64,000 bases of DNA from Orientallactaga sibirica (lineage: Eukaryota; Chordata; Mammalia; Rodentia; Dipodidae): the NCBI GenBank assembly GCA_036365145.1, contig JAEOAD010000029.1:19701001-19765000 (forward strand), written 5' to 3'. This document shows, piece after piece, positions 33,641-44,935 of the stretch. Each line of letters starts with the position of its first letter. Position 1 is the stretch's first letter. The position numbers and the translations under genes are program-made. The notes beneath the pieces were generated by a model that worked only from the letters and a program-made list of their open reading frames with translations, was not told the origin of the DNA and ran no database searches.

Positions 33641-34313
33641 ACAAACATTGCACATGACTGAAGAGTTGCAATAGTGGCATGTCTGCTCTGGGGGAAACCA
33701 ACTGCTCTCTAATTGGACTGAAGGCCCACTGGGCAGGGAGGGGATATGTGCCTGGTACTGAAAAACTTAATCAAAAGCCTATGGCAGGGGAGGTCATGAG
33801 CCTTAGGGGTATTAAGCCTGCTCTTGTCTGGCTAAATGTATATATTATTCCCACCAAACTGCCCTGAAAGCACTACACTTAATGGTCATATTCGTGTATT
33901 AATGCTACTTCACTTTTGGTTAGAGAGGCTTCTCTTTTCAGATGGCAATGACCACTGGGATGACCCAAAAGGCAACATAGTGCTAAGAAGAAGGGATGGA
34001 GGAGTGTCCAGCACTGTAACATCTCTTTCACATCCTCCAAGGCTCAGGGTCAATTGTGGAAGAGATGGCAGAAAGAATGTAAGAGCCAAAGGAAGGGTAC
34101 CACTCCTTACAATGTAACTGTCCAGTCAGAAATTGGCCTTGATATCCATGACCTCACAGTGTCTAGCAATACCTTCACAAGACCATCATAAAAGGAAAAA
34201 AGATCACTCGGGAGGCAGAGGTAGGAGGATTGCCGAGAGTTCGAGGCCACCCTGAGACTACATAGTGAATTCCAGGTCAGCCTGGACCAGAGTGTGACCC
34301 TACCTATCAAAAC

Positions 34314-34347
<34 letters not shown>

Positions 34348-34516
34348 AGAAAAAAGATGATGACATCAAATTAAAAGAGATACTAATGGAGAGAGGGAGG
34401 GAATATGATGGAGAATGTAGTTCTGAAAGGGAATGGGGAGGGGTGGAAATATCATGATTTATCTTTTGTAAGTATAGAAGTTGTCAATAAAGAGATAAAA
34501 ATTATTTTTAAAAAGT
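33641..34516 (+). mobile_element. 5'-truncated L1 (3'UTR), split by a B1
   Basis: Sense copy of the same 3'UTR as at 8.6-9.8 kb: TTGCAATAGTGGCATGTCTGC, GACCACTGGGATGACCC, GGAGAGAGGGAGGGAATATG and a GAAGTTGTCAATAAAGAG end. A B1 interrupts it at 34205-34348, so the B1 is younger. Confidence 0.85.
34205..34348 (+). mobile_element. B1 SINE inside the L1 3'UTR, with TSD
   Basis: GAAAAAAGAT at 34195-34204 and 34349-34358 flanks a 5'-truncated B1 (starts CACTCGGGAGGCAGAGG) with a 33-A tail that has little mutation. A young insertion. Confidence 0.9.
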
Positions 34517-34520
34517 TAAC

Positions 34521-34700
34521 TGGAATCTAAGGAGATGGCTCAGAGGATTGAATGCTTGCTACACATGAGTACTTGTGTTTGGATCCTCAGAACCCATGTA
34601 AAACTAGAAACTATAGTGAGTCTCTGTACTCTCTGTGACCTACAATGAGGTTGGTGTTGGAGTTGGGACAATCTTCCAGAAGCTTTCAGTATAGCTACTC
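34521..34700 (+). mobile_element. B4-like or ID SINE remnant
   Basis: TGGAATCTAAGGAGATGGCTC is a recognisable head, and GGATCCTCAGAACCCATGTAAAAC is the block shared by B4/ID elements. The 3' half is too diverged to classify. Confidence 0.55.
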
Positions 34701-34908
34701 TATTGAATGCCATGCTTTAAAAAAAAAAAATCCCACCTTAAACAAGATGGAAGACAAAAACATGCTTTGACATCAGCATATGTTCTGTGGTATGTGTGTG
34801 CTTGTATTCATACACATATACATATACTTTCAGAAACACACATTACAAACACACAAAGAAAAACAAAGGTAACATACAATTTTTATCTGAGAACTTTGTT
34901 ATAAAACA

Positions 34909-35040
34909 CACATTAATCCAAACACACGGGAGGCAGAGGAAGGACAAAGCGGTAGGCCACCCTGAGACTACATAGTTAATTCCAGGTCAGCCTGGACCAG
35001 AGTGAGACCCTACCTCGAAAAACCAAAAAAAAAAAAAAAA
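34909..35040 (+). mobile_element. B1 SINE, plus strand
   Basis: ACGGGAGGCAGAGGAAGG, GCCACCCTGAGACTACATAG, CAGGTCAGCCTGGACCAGAG and GAGACCCTACCTCGAAAAACC with an A17 tail. The first third is replaced or lost. Confidence 0.85.
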
Positions 35041-35268
35041 ATTTTCACCCTCACAACTTTTATTCAGCTCTTTGCTTATAATATGTATATCTTATAGTAG
35101 CCAAAATTAAATATACCAAATTTAATTTCTTTTCATAATTATATATGTTATGGATATGCTGAATACCTTCATTGAATTATTGTACAATGTGAACATATAT
35201 TGGCAAAACATATCTTTATATCATGAAATTATAAATGAGTTATTCAACAATTAAAAAACTAGCTTTAG

Positions 35269-35572
35269 GGCTGGAGAGATGGCTTAGCGGTTAAAGGTGC
35301 CTGCCTGCTAAGCCTAAGAATGCTGGTTCCAATCTCCAGCGGTTCCAATCTCCATGTCCCACGTTTAGCCAGATGCAAAGTGATGCAAGGGCCCAATGCC
35401 GCACTTGCCCACAAGGGGGTGAACACATCTGGATTTTATTCACAGCAGCTGAGAGACTGCTGGCACACCCATCTCTATCTGTCTCCCTCTCCCTCTCTGT
35501 CTGTCTGTCTTTCTCTGTGTCTCTCCCCAAAAATAAATAAAATAATAAATAAATAAATAAAAAATAAAAAAA
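35269..35572 (+). mobile_element. ID-headed SINE, longer variant
   Basis: Intact head GGGCTGGAGAGATGGCTTAGC. It carries an 18-bp internal tandem duplication (GGTTCCAATCTCCA twice, 35326-35355) and the extra GCAAAGTGATGCAAGGGC...GCACTTGCCCACAAGGGG segment. The flanks AAAACTAGCTTTA and AAAACTATATTTA form an imperfect TSD. Confidence 0.9.
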
Positions 35573-35819
35573 AACTATATTTAAAGATTTAATAGTATTA
35601 CTTTGGTTTGAGCTACTTAATAAATAGTTTTCTACCACTTCTTATAATTAAAAGCACATTTTTTTCTCAAATAACTTCCCCACACTTTTCTAGTATTTTT
35701 CAGTATTTGACTAGGATAAAGGAATGTAACCTTCCTTTCAGAAAGGTCATTATCCATTCCAAAAATTCCAAAATAAATTGTTTGTGAGTAGAACCGAGTG
35801 ATCACAATCCAATCGCATT

Positions 35820-35829
35820 ATATATAATA

Positions 35830-35877
<48 letters not shown>

Positions 35878-36000
35878 ATATACATACATACATACACATA
35901 TATGCATTATATATGATATATACACAATATATGCATTATATATGATATGTATGCATTATATATATGATATATATATAGGATATATGATACATATATATCC
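35820..36000 (+). repeat. AT-rich satellite-like tract with (TA)n core
   Basis: A TA run of about 40 bases (35835-35874) followed by irregular TATATATG/ATACATA words with many short palindromes. Confidence 0.9.
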
Positions 36001-36032
36001 CATATTTTTTTAAAAGTTCTGTATATATTATT

Positions 36033-36105
36033 AATTTTCTTCCTTTCTTTTATCCTTCTTTCTCTTCTTTTCCTCCCTTCCTTTCTTTCTTCCTTCCTTC
36101 CACAT
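36033..36105 (+). repeat. Polypyrimidine tract
   Basis: CTTT/CCTT-rich low-complexity sequence directly upstream of an L1 3'UTR copy. Confidence 0.85.
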
Positions 36106-36872
36106 TCCTGATTCAGATCTTGATGTAATGCTCATATAAGTGCAGTAGTGGCAAACAGCCATGGTGGGTAACCAACTGCTCTTGATTTGGCTAACAGATC
36201 CACTCAGTGGAATGGAACTCATTGCTGGAACTGGGAAATAAGTCAAAACCAGGTACAAAAATGAGCTCAGTCTCCAAGAGCAAGATACCACCAAATGTGG
36301 GCTAGAAGAGAGCCAACGCATATAAAATTCCCTCCAAAACATAGATGGTCATCCCTTCTATCTAGTACTAACTTCTCTCTCCGTTGGAGAATTTGCTTAT
36401 CTTTTTTCAGGTGGACAATGAACCTGAAGGGAGGATCAGCTAACCACACCTCACCAGGGCCCCAGCTGAAACCATAGAACAATGCAGGAGAAGGGCAAGA
36501 GTTCAGCGTTCATGGTGATCATGACACCAGAAAAAGGCTGAAGGAGATAAACACAGACAACTAAGCCAGATATCCAGAGACACAGAGGCTCCCAAAACCT
36601 CATCACTGAAACAGAACTAAAATGACCCCAATGTGGCTCAGGGAAATTCACGGAAGAGGGGGCGGAAAGATTGTTAGAGTCACAAGTTGGGGCATTATGC
36701 GCAGAGACTGGGGCCTACCCCCCAGAACTCTTGACTAACCTCACAATGCACGACCCACATTCCCCATTGATGAGGGTCCCTTTGAAAGTGGGAGGACAGG
36801 GAGGAGGACAATGGAACCAATACTATGAATGTAAAATCAGAATAATATAAATAAAAAATATATATATTTAAA
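36106..36872 (+). mobile_element. 5'-truncated L1 (3'UTR)
   Basis: The same blocks in the same order as 25140-25870: ATGCTCATATAAGTGCAGTAGTG, CTTGATTTGGCTAACAGATCC, TCACCAGGGCCCCAGCTGAAACC and GGCTCAGGGAAATTCACGGAAG, ending in AATATAAATAAAAAAT. It is a close subfamily relative of the copy at 24.7-25.9 kb. Confidence 0.8.
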
Positions 36873-37055
36873 AAAATAAGTTAAAAATGTATTCATTGGT
36901 AAAAATGTTTGAATGCATAAAAGTGTAATTTTATATTAGAGATTAAATTTATGTTCTATAATAAACCTTTATTTTACAAAAGTAACATTATGTTTCATAA
37001 ATTTCTCATTAATGAAAATGATCTTTCAAATTTTAAACTAAAAGAGATATAATGA

Positions 37056-37180
37056 CAGAAGCCTTTTATCTTCCAAGGACCTCTGAGGGTAGATGCAGAA
37101 TTATTGTGTATATGATTCCAGCCTGAACCACAGGAGCAGACCAGCCTGCACTACATAGTATGATACTATATATAAACCAA
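37056..37180 (+). mobile_element. Possible old B1 remnant
   Basis: CTTTTATCTTCCAAGGACCTC, then CCAGCCTGAACCACAGG and CCAGCCTGCACTACATAGTATGATAC loosely follow the B1 order. Weak. Confidence 0.3.
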
Positions 37181-37320
37181 CTAAACAGAAAACATAGAAA
37201 TGATCTTGGCAATTTTGAGATTTGATACTTATACAAGCATAATTATTTGACATTAACCTAAATGTATTATTATTAATAAACCCTCCAAAATGCTGTTTTA
37301 CTAAAAACCATTTTTTAATT

Positions 37321-37324
37321 TTTT

Positions 37325-37367
<43 letters not shown>

Positions 37368-37566
37368 TATTAACTGATTTGAGAGAGAGAGAAAAGCGAG
37401 AAAGAGAAAGAGAGAGAATGGGCACACAATGGCCTCCAGCCACTGCAAAGGAACTCCAGATGCATGTGCCCCCTTGTGTGTCTGGCTTACATGGGTCCTG
37501 GAGAGGAGAACCAGGATCCTTTGGCTTTTCAGGCAATTGCATTAACCACTGAGCCATCTCTCCAGC
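37321..37566 (-). mobile_element. ID-headed SINE, minus strand, with TSD
   Basis: CTGAGCCATCTCTCCAGC at the right end is intact. The tail at the left contains a (TA)14 run at 37333-37360. CCATTTTTTAATT and CCATTTTTGATT on the two sides are a near-perfect TSD. Confidence 0.9.
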
Positions 37567-37579
37567 CCATTTTTGATTT

Positions 37580-38095
37580 ATTCTGTCTTTTGTGACTCTA
37601 CTATCTTATAATACTTAGTCTTTTTTGTGATATTCTTTGCTTTCACTTATTTCAAAATATGAACCAAGTGGGGAAATAATGAAAAACAAAGCATATAATA
37701 TATACCCTTGTCAAGGATGGGAAAATGAATAGAACTTGGTAAGTTCAATGCAGCTCTATTCAAATATTCTAACACTTTATAGTGTTATAAACAAGAATAA
37801 AATATAATAGAAATACTTTCAGACTTAATATAAATTGTGTGACAAAATATGCATATCACATATAATTTCCCACTTTATTACCCTGATCATATTATATTAA
37901 ATGAATGGTATAGGATTAAATTATAATTAAATATGCAAATCAATTACAGATACTAATTGTCCTTGAAATTAGAAAACAATAATATTAAATACAACTTTGT
38001 GTTATCTTTATGCATTTTGACTTTACAGAATAATAATACAACTGTGTTGTGCATGTGCATGCATCATGAGCATGTGTGTGTGCACTTTTAACAAC
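37580..38095. other. Unique AT-rich DNA
   Basis: No supported feature. Confidence 0.5.
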
Positions 38096-38560
38096 TGTAT
38101 TAATCAGGGTTCCCTAGAAAAGTAGAACAAATCGAATATATTTCATAAAGAACATATACTAGAATTACAATTGATAAGGGCTGAGTAATTAAACACTGTT
38201 TCTGCAGGGTGGAGAGGCTGAGAACTCACTACCTGCTCAATCCATGAGGCTAGATGCCTCAGTTGTCTCAATCTGATACTGTAGGCCTAGAAGATTTCTA
38301 CAAGGTCGATGGTCTTAAAAAATCCTTCATGCTGATGTCACCAGAGATCGGCGGGCTCAGCAATATCAATGACAGACTAGAAGCACTTACCAGCAAGAAA
38401 AGGCCAAAAGGCAAGCAGCACTAGATTTGTATTGAATCTGACTATCTCTGGATTGCTGCTGAAAGATGCCACCTTCTGTTGGGGAGAGTTTTCTCTCCTC
38501 TGTTAATCCTTCCTGGAATTGTCTTCATCTTCTTGTTGATACCAAATCAAAACAAATTAG
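38096..38560 (-). mobile_element. LTR-like interspersed repeat, family unassigned
   Basis: TGTATTAATCAGGGTTCCCTAG is a well-known opening of interspersed repeats in mammals ('TTAGTCAGGGTTCTCTAGAG'). CTACCTGCTCAATCCATGAGGC and GATGCCTCAGTTGTCTCAATC continue it. The family and strand are uncertain. Confidence 0.4.
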
Positions 38561-38932
38561 CAATCAAGATTTGCAAACATATATTTATTATATGTATTTT
38601 AAGGCTCAGAAAACGATATCTCAAAATGTAAGCCTCAGATGCTAACATCTGGTATTAGTGAAGAGCAATTTCCAAAATTGGTATTGGGTTACTTCACGAG
38701 GGAAAAACAGGTGGATGATGAGTGATGGAGCGGGCCATTAGTCCTTGACTCTTACAGGCAAGCCCTCAGTAAAACATGAAAGCACATACATGTGAAACCA
38801 CACACAAATAAAACCCCATTCCCTCAAATCAGCCAAATAATTATAAAATAATAATGAAATCAGTTAACTTTCACGTTCCTTCCTTCAAAAAAGGTCCTGC
38901 ATCATACCAAAAGAAAGAAATTCTAGCAGGTG

Positions 38933-38940
38933 AAGATGGT
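38933..38940 (+). promoter_or_regulatory. YY1-like site at L1 5' end
   Basis: AAGATGGT lies within the first 10 bases of the 5'UTR. It matches the position of the AAGATGG core in the two other L1 5'UTR copies of this window. A promoter role is inferred from human L1. Confidence 0.45.
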
Positions 38941-40380
38941 GCACAGATGACTACTCTAGAGCCCCAGGGGTAAAATCAGGCAAGAATAGAGGGCATGGAC
39001 TCCAGTACTAGTAGGTCTTAAAGGAAATCCACTGGGTGGGCAAAGGGGTGCATATTCAGAAATCTGCTGATTCCTTTACACTCTGGCGCACAGGTAGGGC
39101 CCAACCACCAAGATGGGGTAGGCTGAGTTCAGGCAGGGAACTAACCCACTGAGTGGACTCACACAGTGTGAGAGATGCAGCTCATGCTTCCACATCAGCA
39201 TCTCTGGCCTGAGAGCCAGTGGATCACCACCACCCATCCAGAGTATCGAGCACCTAGCACCTCTGAGGAAATGATTCCCATCTGTCATCTACCATCGCCT
39301 GCCCAGCTCCCCACACTGTGCTCACACAGCCAGCCCCATCTGCCATGCACTATATCCCTGTGCTTCCACACCCTGCGGGTCCCACAGTGCCAGAATCACA
39401 TTTCTTTACCACCCTGTGCCTCTTCTGCCTCACACCACATAATTTAAGCCCCACAAAGCACCACTTCCACCCCACTCCAGGCCACATATCCCTGTGTCCC
39501 AATAACTCTGACCCCTTTGAGTCCCCATGGTGCCAGAGCTAGGGCCCACACCAGAGCAGCCAGCCCCTGTGAGTCCCCACCCCACATCATCGGCCCCTGA
39601 GTGTCCCCACTTTATCAGACTCTGAGGATCATCTGCACCATCCTCTGAACATGACCATGGCCACACCACTGGCCACCTTCACATATATAAGACCCCCACA
39701 TCAGCAACCTCCTTTGACAGCCTTCAGGCTGGGTTCCTGGATCCCAGAGGCCCACCAGCCTCCACATTCCACTCCACTTTCCTGCCACCAGAATCCCCCT
39801 AACAGTGCTCTAGACAAGGAGCACAGGAATATCAGGCAAATACCTCCCCAAACGGTACCAGTGTGGTCCTCCACAACCTGGTCAACTGGGGTACAGTGGA
39901 GTACCATTGGCAAGTACTACTGCACCTGAGCCCCAGGAGCAAAGAACTTGTGGCATAGAGGGCTGAAGAGATTCTGGACAATCAACCACAGCTCTTTATT
40001 AGTCACCAGCCCAGAGTTACTGGCACACTTGCAACCTCCACAAATGGCACATCTGTGAATGCAACATCATCCCAATCCATACCGGTTCAAACCCAAAACA
40101 GTGAAAATCTCTTGCTTTGTCCTTGAAAAAAAAATAAGACTTTTACCCTAGAGATGGGTATACCAAAACAATACATACAAACAAACAACAATAACAAAAA
40201 AAGTGACAGATTGCCACCAAGACAAGATGGTCTAGTTCCACAATACAAGTTTCCAATGAAGACATAGATGACACAACAGAAATTGAACCCCAAAATGAAA
40301 AGACAATAAGCTATGTGATCGTGACAAACGAATCGCTGAACTGGTAACAAACCATCAAAAAACAAAAAGTTGTGTAATGA

Positions 40381-40547
40381 GCCTGGCGTGGTGGCGCACG
40401 CCTTTAATCCCAGCACTCAGGAGGCAGAGGTAGGAGGATCACTGTGAGTTTGAGGCCACCCTGAGACTACACAGTTACTTCCAGGTCAGCCTGAGCCAAA
40501 TTGACACCCTACCTCGAAAAACCAAAAAAAAAAAAAAAAAAAAAAAC
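40381..40547 (+). mobile_element. B1 SINE in L1 ORF1, with 12-bp TSD
   Basis: GTTGTGTAATGA (40369-40380) and GTTGTATAATGA (40548-40559) flank a nearly full B1 that begins GCCTGGCGTGGTGGCGCACG and ends GAAAAACC plus a 24-base A-rich tail. Confidence 0.95.
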
Positions 40548-40718
40548 GTTGTATAATGAAATGCACAATGTGTTTTTCAGTGTTCTTCATGTAGAGAAAC
40601 CAGAGAGACCTCAAAAGAGAGAGATAAAGGAATTAAAGATGAGTCAGCAATTGTAGGATCTCAATAAACAGCTGATTAAGCTTAATGAAGACATGATACA
40701 ATGTAAAAATAAGTTCCA

Positions 40719-40891
40719 GGCCCAGTTCAAGGCTCAAATCTCCAGGACCCAAGTAAGATGCACAAGAAGGTGCATGCATCTGAAATACTTTTGCAGTGGC
40801 TGGAGGCCCTGGCATGCTCATTCTCTCTATCTATCTGCCTCTTTCTCTCTCTGTCACTCTCAAATAAATAAATAAATATTTTAAAAATTTT
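40719..40891 (+). mobile_element. 5'-truncated ID-type SINE in L1 ORF1, with TSD
   Basis: AAAAATAAGTTCCA (40705-40718) and AAAAATAAGTTTCA (40892-40905) flank it. It lacks the promoter-bearing head and starts at the GTTCAAGGCTCAAATCTCC region, then has the usual body, CT tract and AAATAAATAAATA tail. Confidence 0.9.
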
Positions 40892-41383
40892 AAAAATAAG
40901 TTTCAAAAATCAAGAAAATCAAACCACCACCTGAAACTGAAACACTACAAAGGAATGGATCCAATACAATAAATTAAAACAGAAAACAAACAAGCAAAAA
41001 GTCAAATACAGCTTGTGAAAGCCTCGTAAGAAACCCTCACTAACAGAGATAATCATGCAGAGGACAGATACTCAGGCCTGGAATACAAGACAAAAGAAAT
41101 CACTTGGGACACCATAATTTGATATCTTAAAAATATCATTTAAACACAACATTAGGGAATTGGGGGTATACCCTAAAATGATTAAATATCTGCATCAGGG
41201 ATATACCAGAAAGGGAAGAAATTCAGGCCAAAGGCATGGAGAACATATTCAATGAAATTATTGAAGAAAACTGTCCCACCCTGTCAAAAGAGAGTCACCA
41301 ACCCACAAGAAGCTGGTAAAACACCAAACAGACGAGACCAAAGAAGAAACTCTCCAAGGCATATCATAGTTAAAACTCTAAAC

Positions 41384-41566
41384 ATGGGCTGGAGAGGTGG
41401 CATAGTGGTTAAACGCTTGCCTGTGAAGCCTAAGGACCCTGGTTCAAGGCTCAATTCTCCAGGTCCCACATAAGCCAGATGCATAAGGGGGCACATGCAT
41501 CTGGAGTTTGTTTGCAGTGGCTGGAGGCCCTGGCATGCCCATTCTCTCTACCTGCCTATTTCTGTA

Positions 41567-41597
<31 letters not shown>

Positions 41598-41664
41598 CTC
41601 TAATAAATAAATAAAATAAAAATAAAAGCTTTCACCTTGGAAACAGATTAAAAAAAAAAAAAAA
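41384..41664 (+). mobile_element. ID-headed SINE in L1 ORF1, with 12-bp TSD
   Basis: AAAACTCTAAAC flanks it perfectly (41372-41383 and 41665-41676). Complete element: head GGGCTGGAGAGGTGGCATAG, body, CT tract with (TC)n, two A-rich tails. It is a good reference copy for the family. Confidence 0.95.
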
Positions 41665-42124
41665 AAAACTCTAAACAATGATAACAAAGAGCGAGGGCTA
41701 AAAGGAGCAAGAAATGAACAACCCATAATATACAATGGCAATTCCATCAGAACTACCTCAGCTTTTTCAATGGATACCCTGAAAGCTAGAAGGGCTTGGA
41801 ATAAAGCACTTCAAAGTCTGAAAATCTTTGGCTTCTAACCCAAACTACTATACCAAACAAAAATATCCCTCATAATAGATGATGAAAAGGAAAATCTTCC
41901 ATGATAAAAGATAGTTCTATGATTATATGAACACAAAGCCAAATCTACACAGAATCTTTCAGGAATGTGCCACATAGAAGAGTAGAAAAACTAACCTCAA
42001 GTGCCTCCAAGAGAAAGATCACAATAACCAAATGTACAGCAGACATAAAAATGGGCATTGTAAGCCCAAGAAAGCACCAAAACCAATTAAATCTCCAACG
42101 TGGCATGATTAAATCAAATCTCAC

Positions 42125-43405
42125 AATTATCATTTTAATATTAATGGTCATAACTCACCAGTCAAAAGACATAAGTTAACAAGTTGGATCAGAAAAAATG
42201 GACCATTCTATCTGTTGTCTTCAACCAGTATGAACAGACACACCTTTGTGATGAATAAATGGAAAAAGACTTTCCATGCAAATGGAAGCAGGTGTGGCTA
42301 TAGTAATAACTGACAAAATAGACTTCAAGCCCAAAATAATCACAAAGGATAAAGGAAGCCACATTTTACTCATCAAGGGAACAACCCAAAAAAGGACATA
42401 ACAATCATAAATTTATATACCCTAAACATAGGTACTCCACATTTTATTAGACAAAACCTACTCAACAACAAATCAGAAATAAATTCCAATACCATCAATG
42501 TAGGGGACTTCAATACCCACTATCATCAGTAGGCACATAACCAAACAGAAATCAACAGGGAAATAATCTTGACAATACCATAGATCAATTACACCTAATG
42601 AACATCTACAAAATATTCCACCTAATTTTACAGAATATATGTTATTCTCAAAAGCCCAAGGAGCCTTCTCCAAAATAGATCATATATTAGGCCATAAAGC
42701 CTGGCTTCATAAATTTAGGAAAATTGATGTAGCTCCTTACATCATACTGGGCCACAATGCATTAAAGCTAGAAATTAACAACAAGAAACACAATAGAAAT
42801 TGCACCAGCTTCTGAACACTGAACATCACACTATTAAATAATTAGTGGGTCATGGAAAAAAATCAAAAAGGAAATTGTAAAATTTTTAAAACTGTATGAT
42901 AACGAAAAGCACACCATACCCAACCTTATGGGACACAACAAAGTTAGTCCTAGGGGGAAATTCATAGCATTAAATGATGTCATAACAAAGACAGAGAGAT
43001 TAAATTAATAACCTAATCATCTGCATAAAGGAATTGGAAAAACAAGAAGAATCCAACCCTAAGAGTTCCAAATAGAAAGAAATCATTAAGATCAGAGCAG
43101 AAATTAATAAATTGAAAACTAAGAAAGCAATTAAGAAAATTGATAGAACAAAGAGCTGGTTCTTTGAAAAAATAAACAAGACTGATAAACTCCTGAGCAA
43201 TTTGATAAAAAAAAAAAGGAAGTCTCAAATTAACAAAATTAGAAATTAAAAAGGAGAGGTCAAAACAGGCATGAATAACATTGGAAGAATCATCAGGACA
43301 TATTTCCAAAACTTTTACTCCACAAAATTGGATAACCTGGAAGAAATGGATGTATTTCTAGACACATACCACTTACCAATACTAAATTCAGAGCAGATAA
43401 ATCTC
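42125..43405 (+). pseudogene. L1 ORF2 endonuclease-domain relic
   Basis: It begins with the conserved ILMVITHQSKD*VNKLDQKKW-type opening (LTSWI region) and keeps several endonuclease landmarks: NVGDFNTHYH near 42500 (catalytic 'GDFNT'), AFSKIDHILGHKAW near 42660-42700, and PYIILGHNALKLEIN near 42738-42778. In the last, the Asp of the family's 'SDHNAIKL' catalytic pair is Gly. The linker RTKSWFFEKINKTDKLLSNL (43147-43205) and NFYSTKLDNLEEMDVFLDTY (43311-43370) follow. The sequence then jumps to the 3'UTR, so the RT domain and its FADD motif are absent. Frameshifts and stops throughout. Confidence 0.8.
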
Positions 43406-43833
43406 CTAAACAGATGAAATCAGAGAATAATTGGTGAGATGATCAAGAGTGCTACTTCCATGGAGACCTTGACAACCTGTGCCAGTGTGATGGAGGCAGA
43501 TACTGAGTATATTCAAAATGCACCAAAGGAGAAATCCTGAATCTGACAGCTCAACACTAAAGCAGTCTTAAGACACAGCTGCCAAGAATCAGGGAGAAGG
43601 GAGAAAGATTGTAAGAGCCATAGGGTAAGTGGTAGTATCTAGAGTCATCCCTCCCCCCAGGCACAACAATGACTGATAGCTACTCTCACAATTCATAACT
43701 CCTAAATCCATGGCTCATAGCAGAAATCCCACTAAGGAGGGCCCTCAGTGGAGTGATGTAGGGAGGAGGTAAATGATGTTCCCAATATATGATGTGTTCA
43801 TACAAAGATTCTACATAATGAGAAAAATAAGAA

Positions 43834-44935
43834 CATGGGCTCTGGACAGTAAATACCAAGCCCAGATTTGGGTGAGCTATTGGCCAGGGAGACTCATGAG
43901 GTCCCCAAAACAATGAATGCCATTACAAAACACTTGATTACCTGCCAGAACTAAAAGGTAAGACCCTATGCTGAAGATACCACAGGCTGTAGCCACAGGA
44001 CATTGGAAGACCATGCTGGAACCAAGATGGAAACCAGTTCCTTCCTGGCTAGCCCTCAGTGCCGGAAAGCCCTATGGGAGCTGCTGGAGGACAATGGCCA
44101 CCAACAGCATGAATAAGCAGGGGAACCTTCAAACTATGAAATTAACCAGCCAGACAAGAAATACACACTTGTGCAATAACAGCACACAGCCTCTTCAGGT
44201 AACCAACTGTTCTCTGACTGGACATGAGGCCCACTCGGTGGAGAACTCATATCTGATACTGGTAACTAAGTCAGAACCCCATGGTCAGGAAAGACTTCAG
44301 AGAAAAGCCCTCACTGCTTTCTGGAGAAGAGTGGGCTTGCACACCAAAAAGCCATAAAACAATTTTGTATGCCCCCTTTAACTCAAAATGCTCTCACTCT
44401 TGTTTAGAGAATCTGCCTTATTTTACAGATGGCAGAGAAAACAAAGGAGAACAAAAATCCACCAATAAGATAAGAAGATAGGTGACTGCCAACCATAATA
44501 AATGCCACTTCAACCATGTCTTCTGCGGCCAAGGAGACTTTTCAGATATTGCAAATATTGCAGAAGAAGCTGTGACATGAGTACTGCTCTTAATGCTAGC
44601 CTGAAAATCAACTTCAGGGTGATGGTGACAGACACAGTTATCAAAACCCATCAAAGCAGAAATCTATATGCTACAGAGAAGTCAACACTAAATTTGACTA
44701 CCGACAGGCCTGACATTGCTCAGGAAACATTGTAGAAGAGGTGGCAGAAAGATTGTAAGAGCCACAAAATGGGTAGAAATATCCTGAGGCACAATCCCCC
44801 ACTATTCCACAGGGATTGACTTAGGCCTTCATGACACTGCAGTGAATCCCATAACCCCACTAGGAGGTCCTCCAGGGTAAGGGGAGTTGGGGCGAGGGGA
44901 TAAAAGAGAATAGTCTATTATAATTAATACAAAAT
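43834..44935 (+). mobile_element. Second L1 (3'UTR only) nested in the first L1's tail
   Basis: AAAAATAAGAA at 43823-43833 and 44936-44946 flanks it. The block starts in mid-3'UTR and runs through GGTAAGACCCTATGCTGAAG, GTGCAATAACAGCACACAGCC, TGCTCAGGAAACATTGTAGAAG and GGCAGAAAGATTGTAAGAGCC to an A-rich end (TAATACAAAAT). It gives a second, complete run of 3'UTR landmarks after the first L1 had already ended. Confidence 0.75.

Larger units (their letters stand above)
40190..42115 (+). pseudogene. L1 ORF1 relic interrupted by three SINEs
   Basis: The N-terminal homology to 13485-13270 is seen at 40285-40380 (GAACCCCAAAATGA...). The coiled-coil segment is at 40655-40718, and the pre-RRM segment (AKGMENIFNEIIEENCPTLS) is near 41230-41290. 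The C-terminal segment has PRHIIVKTLN next to the SINE at 41384 and TLKARRAWNKALQSLKIFGF near 41785. These align with the ORF1 pattern 'PRHIIV.. .. TLQARR.W..I...LK...FQPR'. SINEs at 40381, 40719 and 41384 break it, and stops are numerous. ORF1p coats L1 RNA; this copy is dead. Confidence 0.75.

Noticed and set aside
39175..39929. Several overlapping frames of 70-92 codons
   Set aside because: All lie in the C-rich L1 5'UTR of the element starting at 38926, in conflicting frames.
43968..44357. 129-codon plus-strand frame
   Set aside because: Falls inside the nested L1 3'UTR; homologous copies have stops there, so it is a chance opening.
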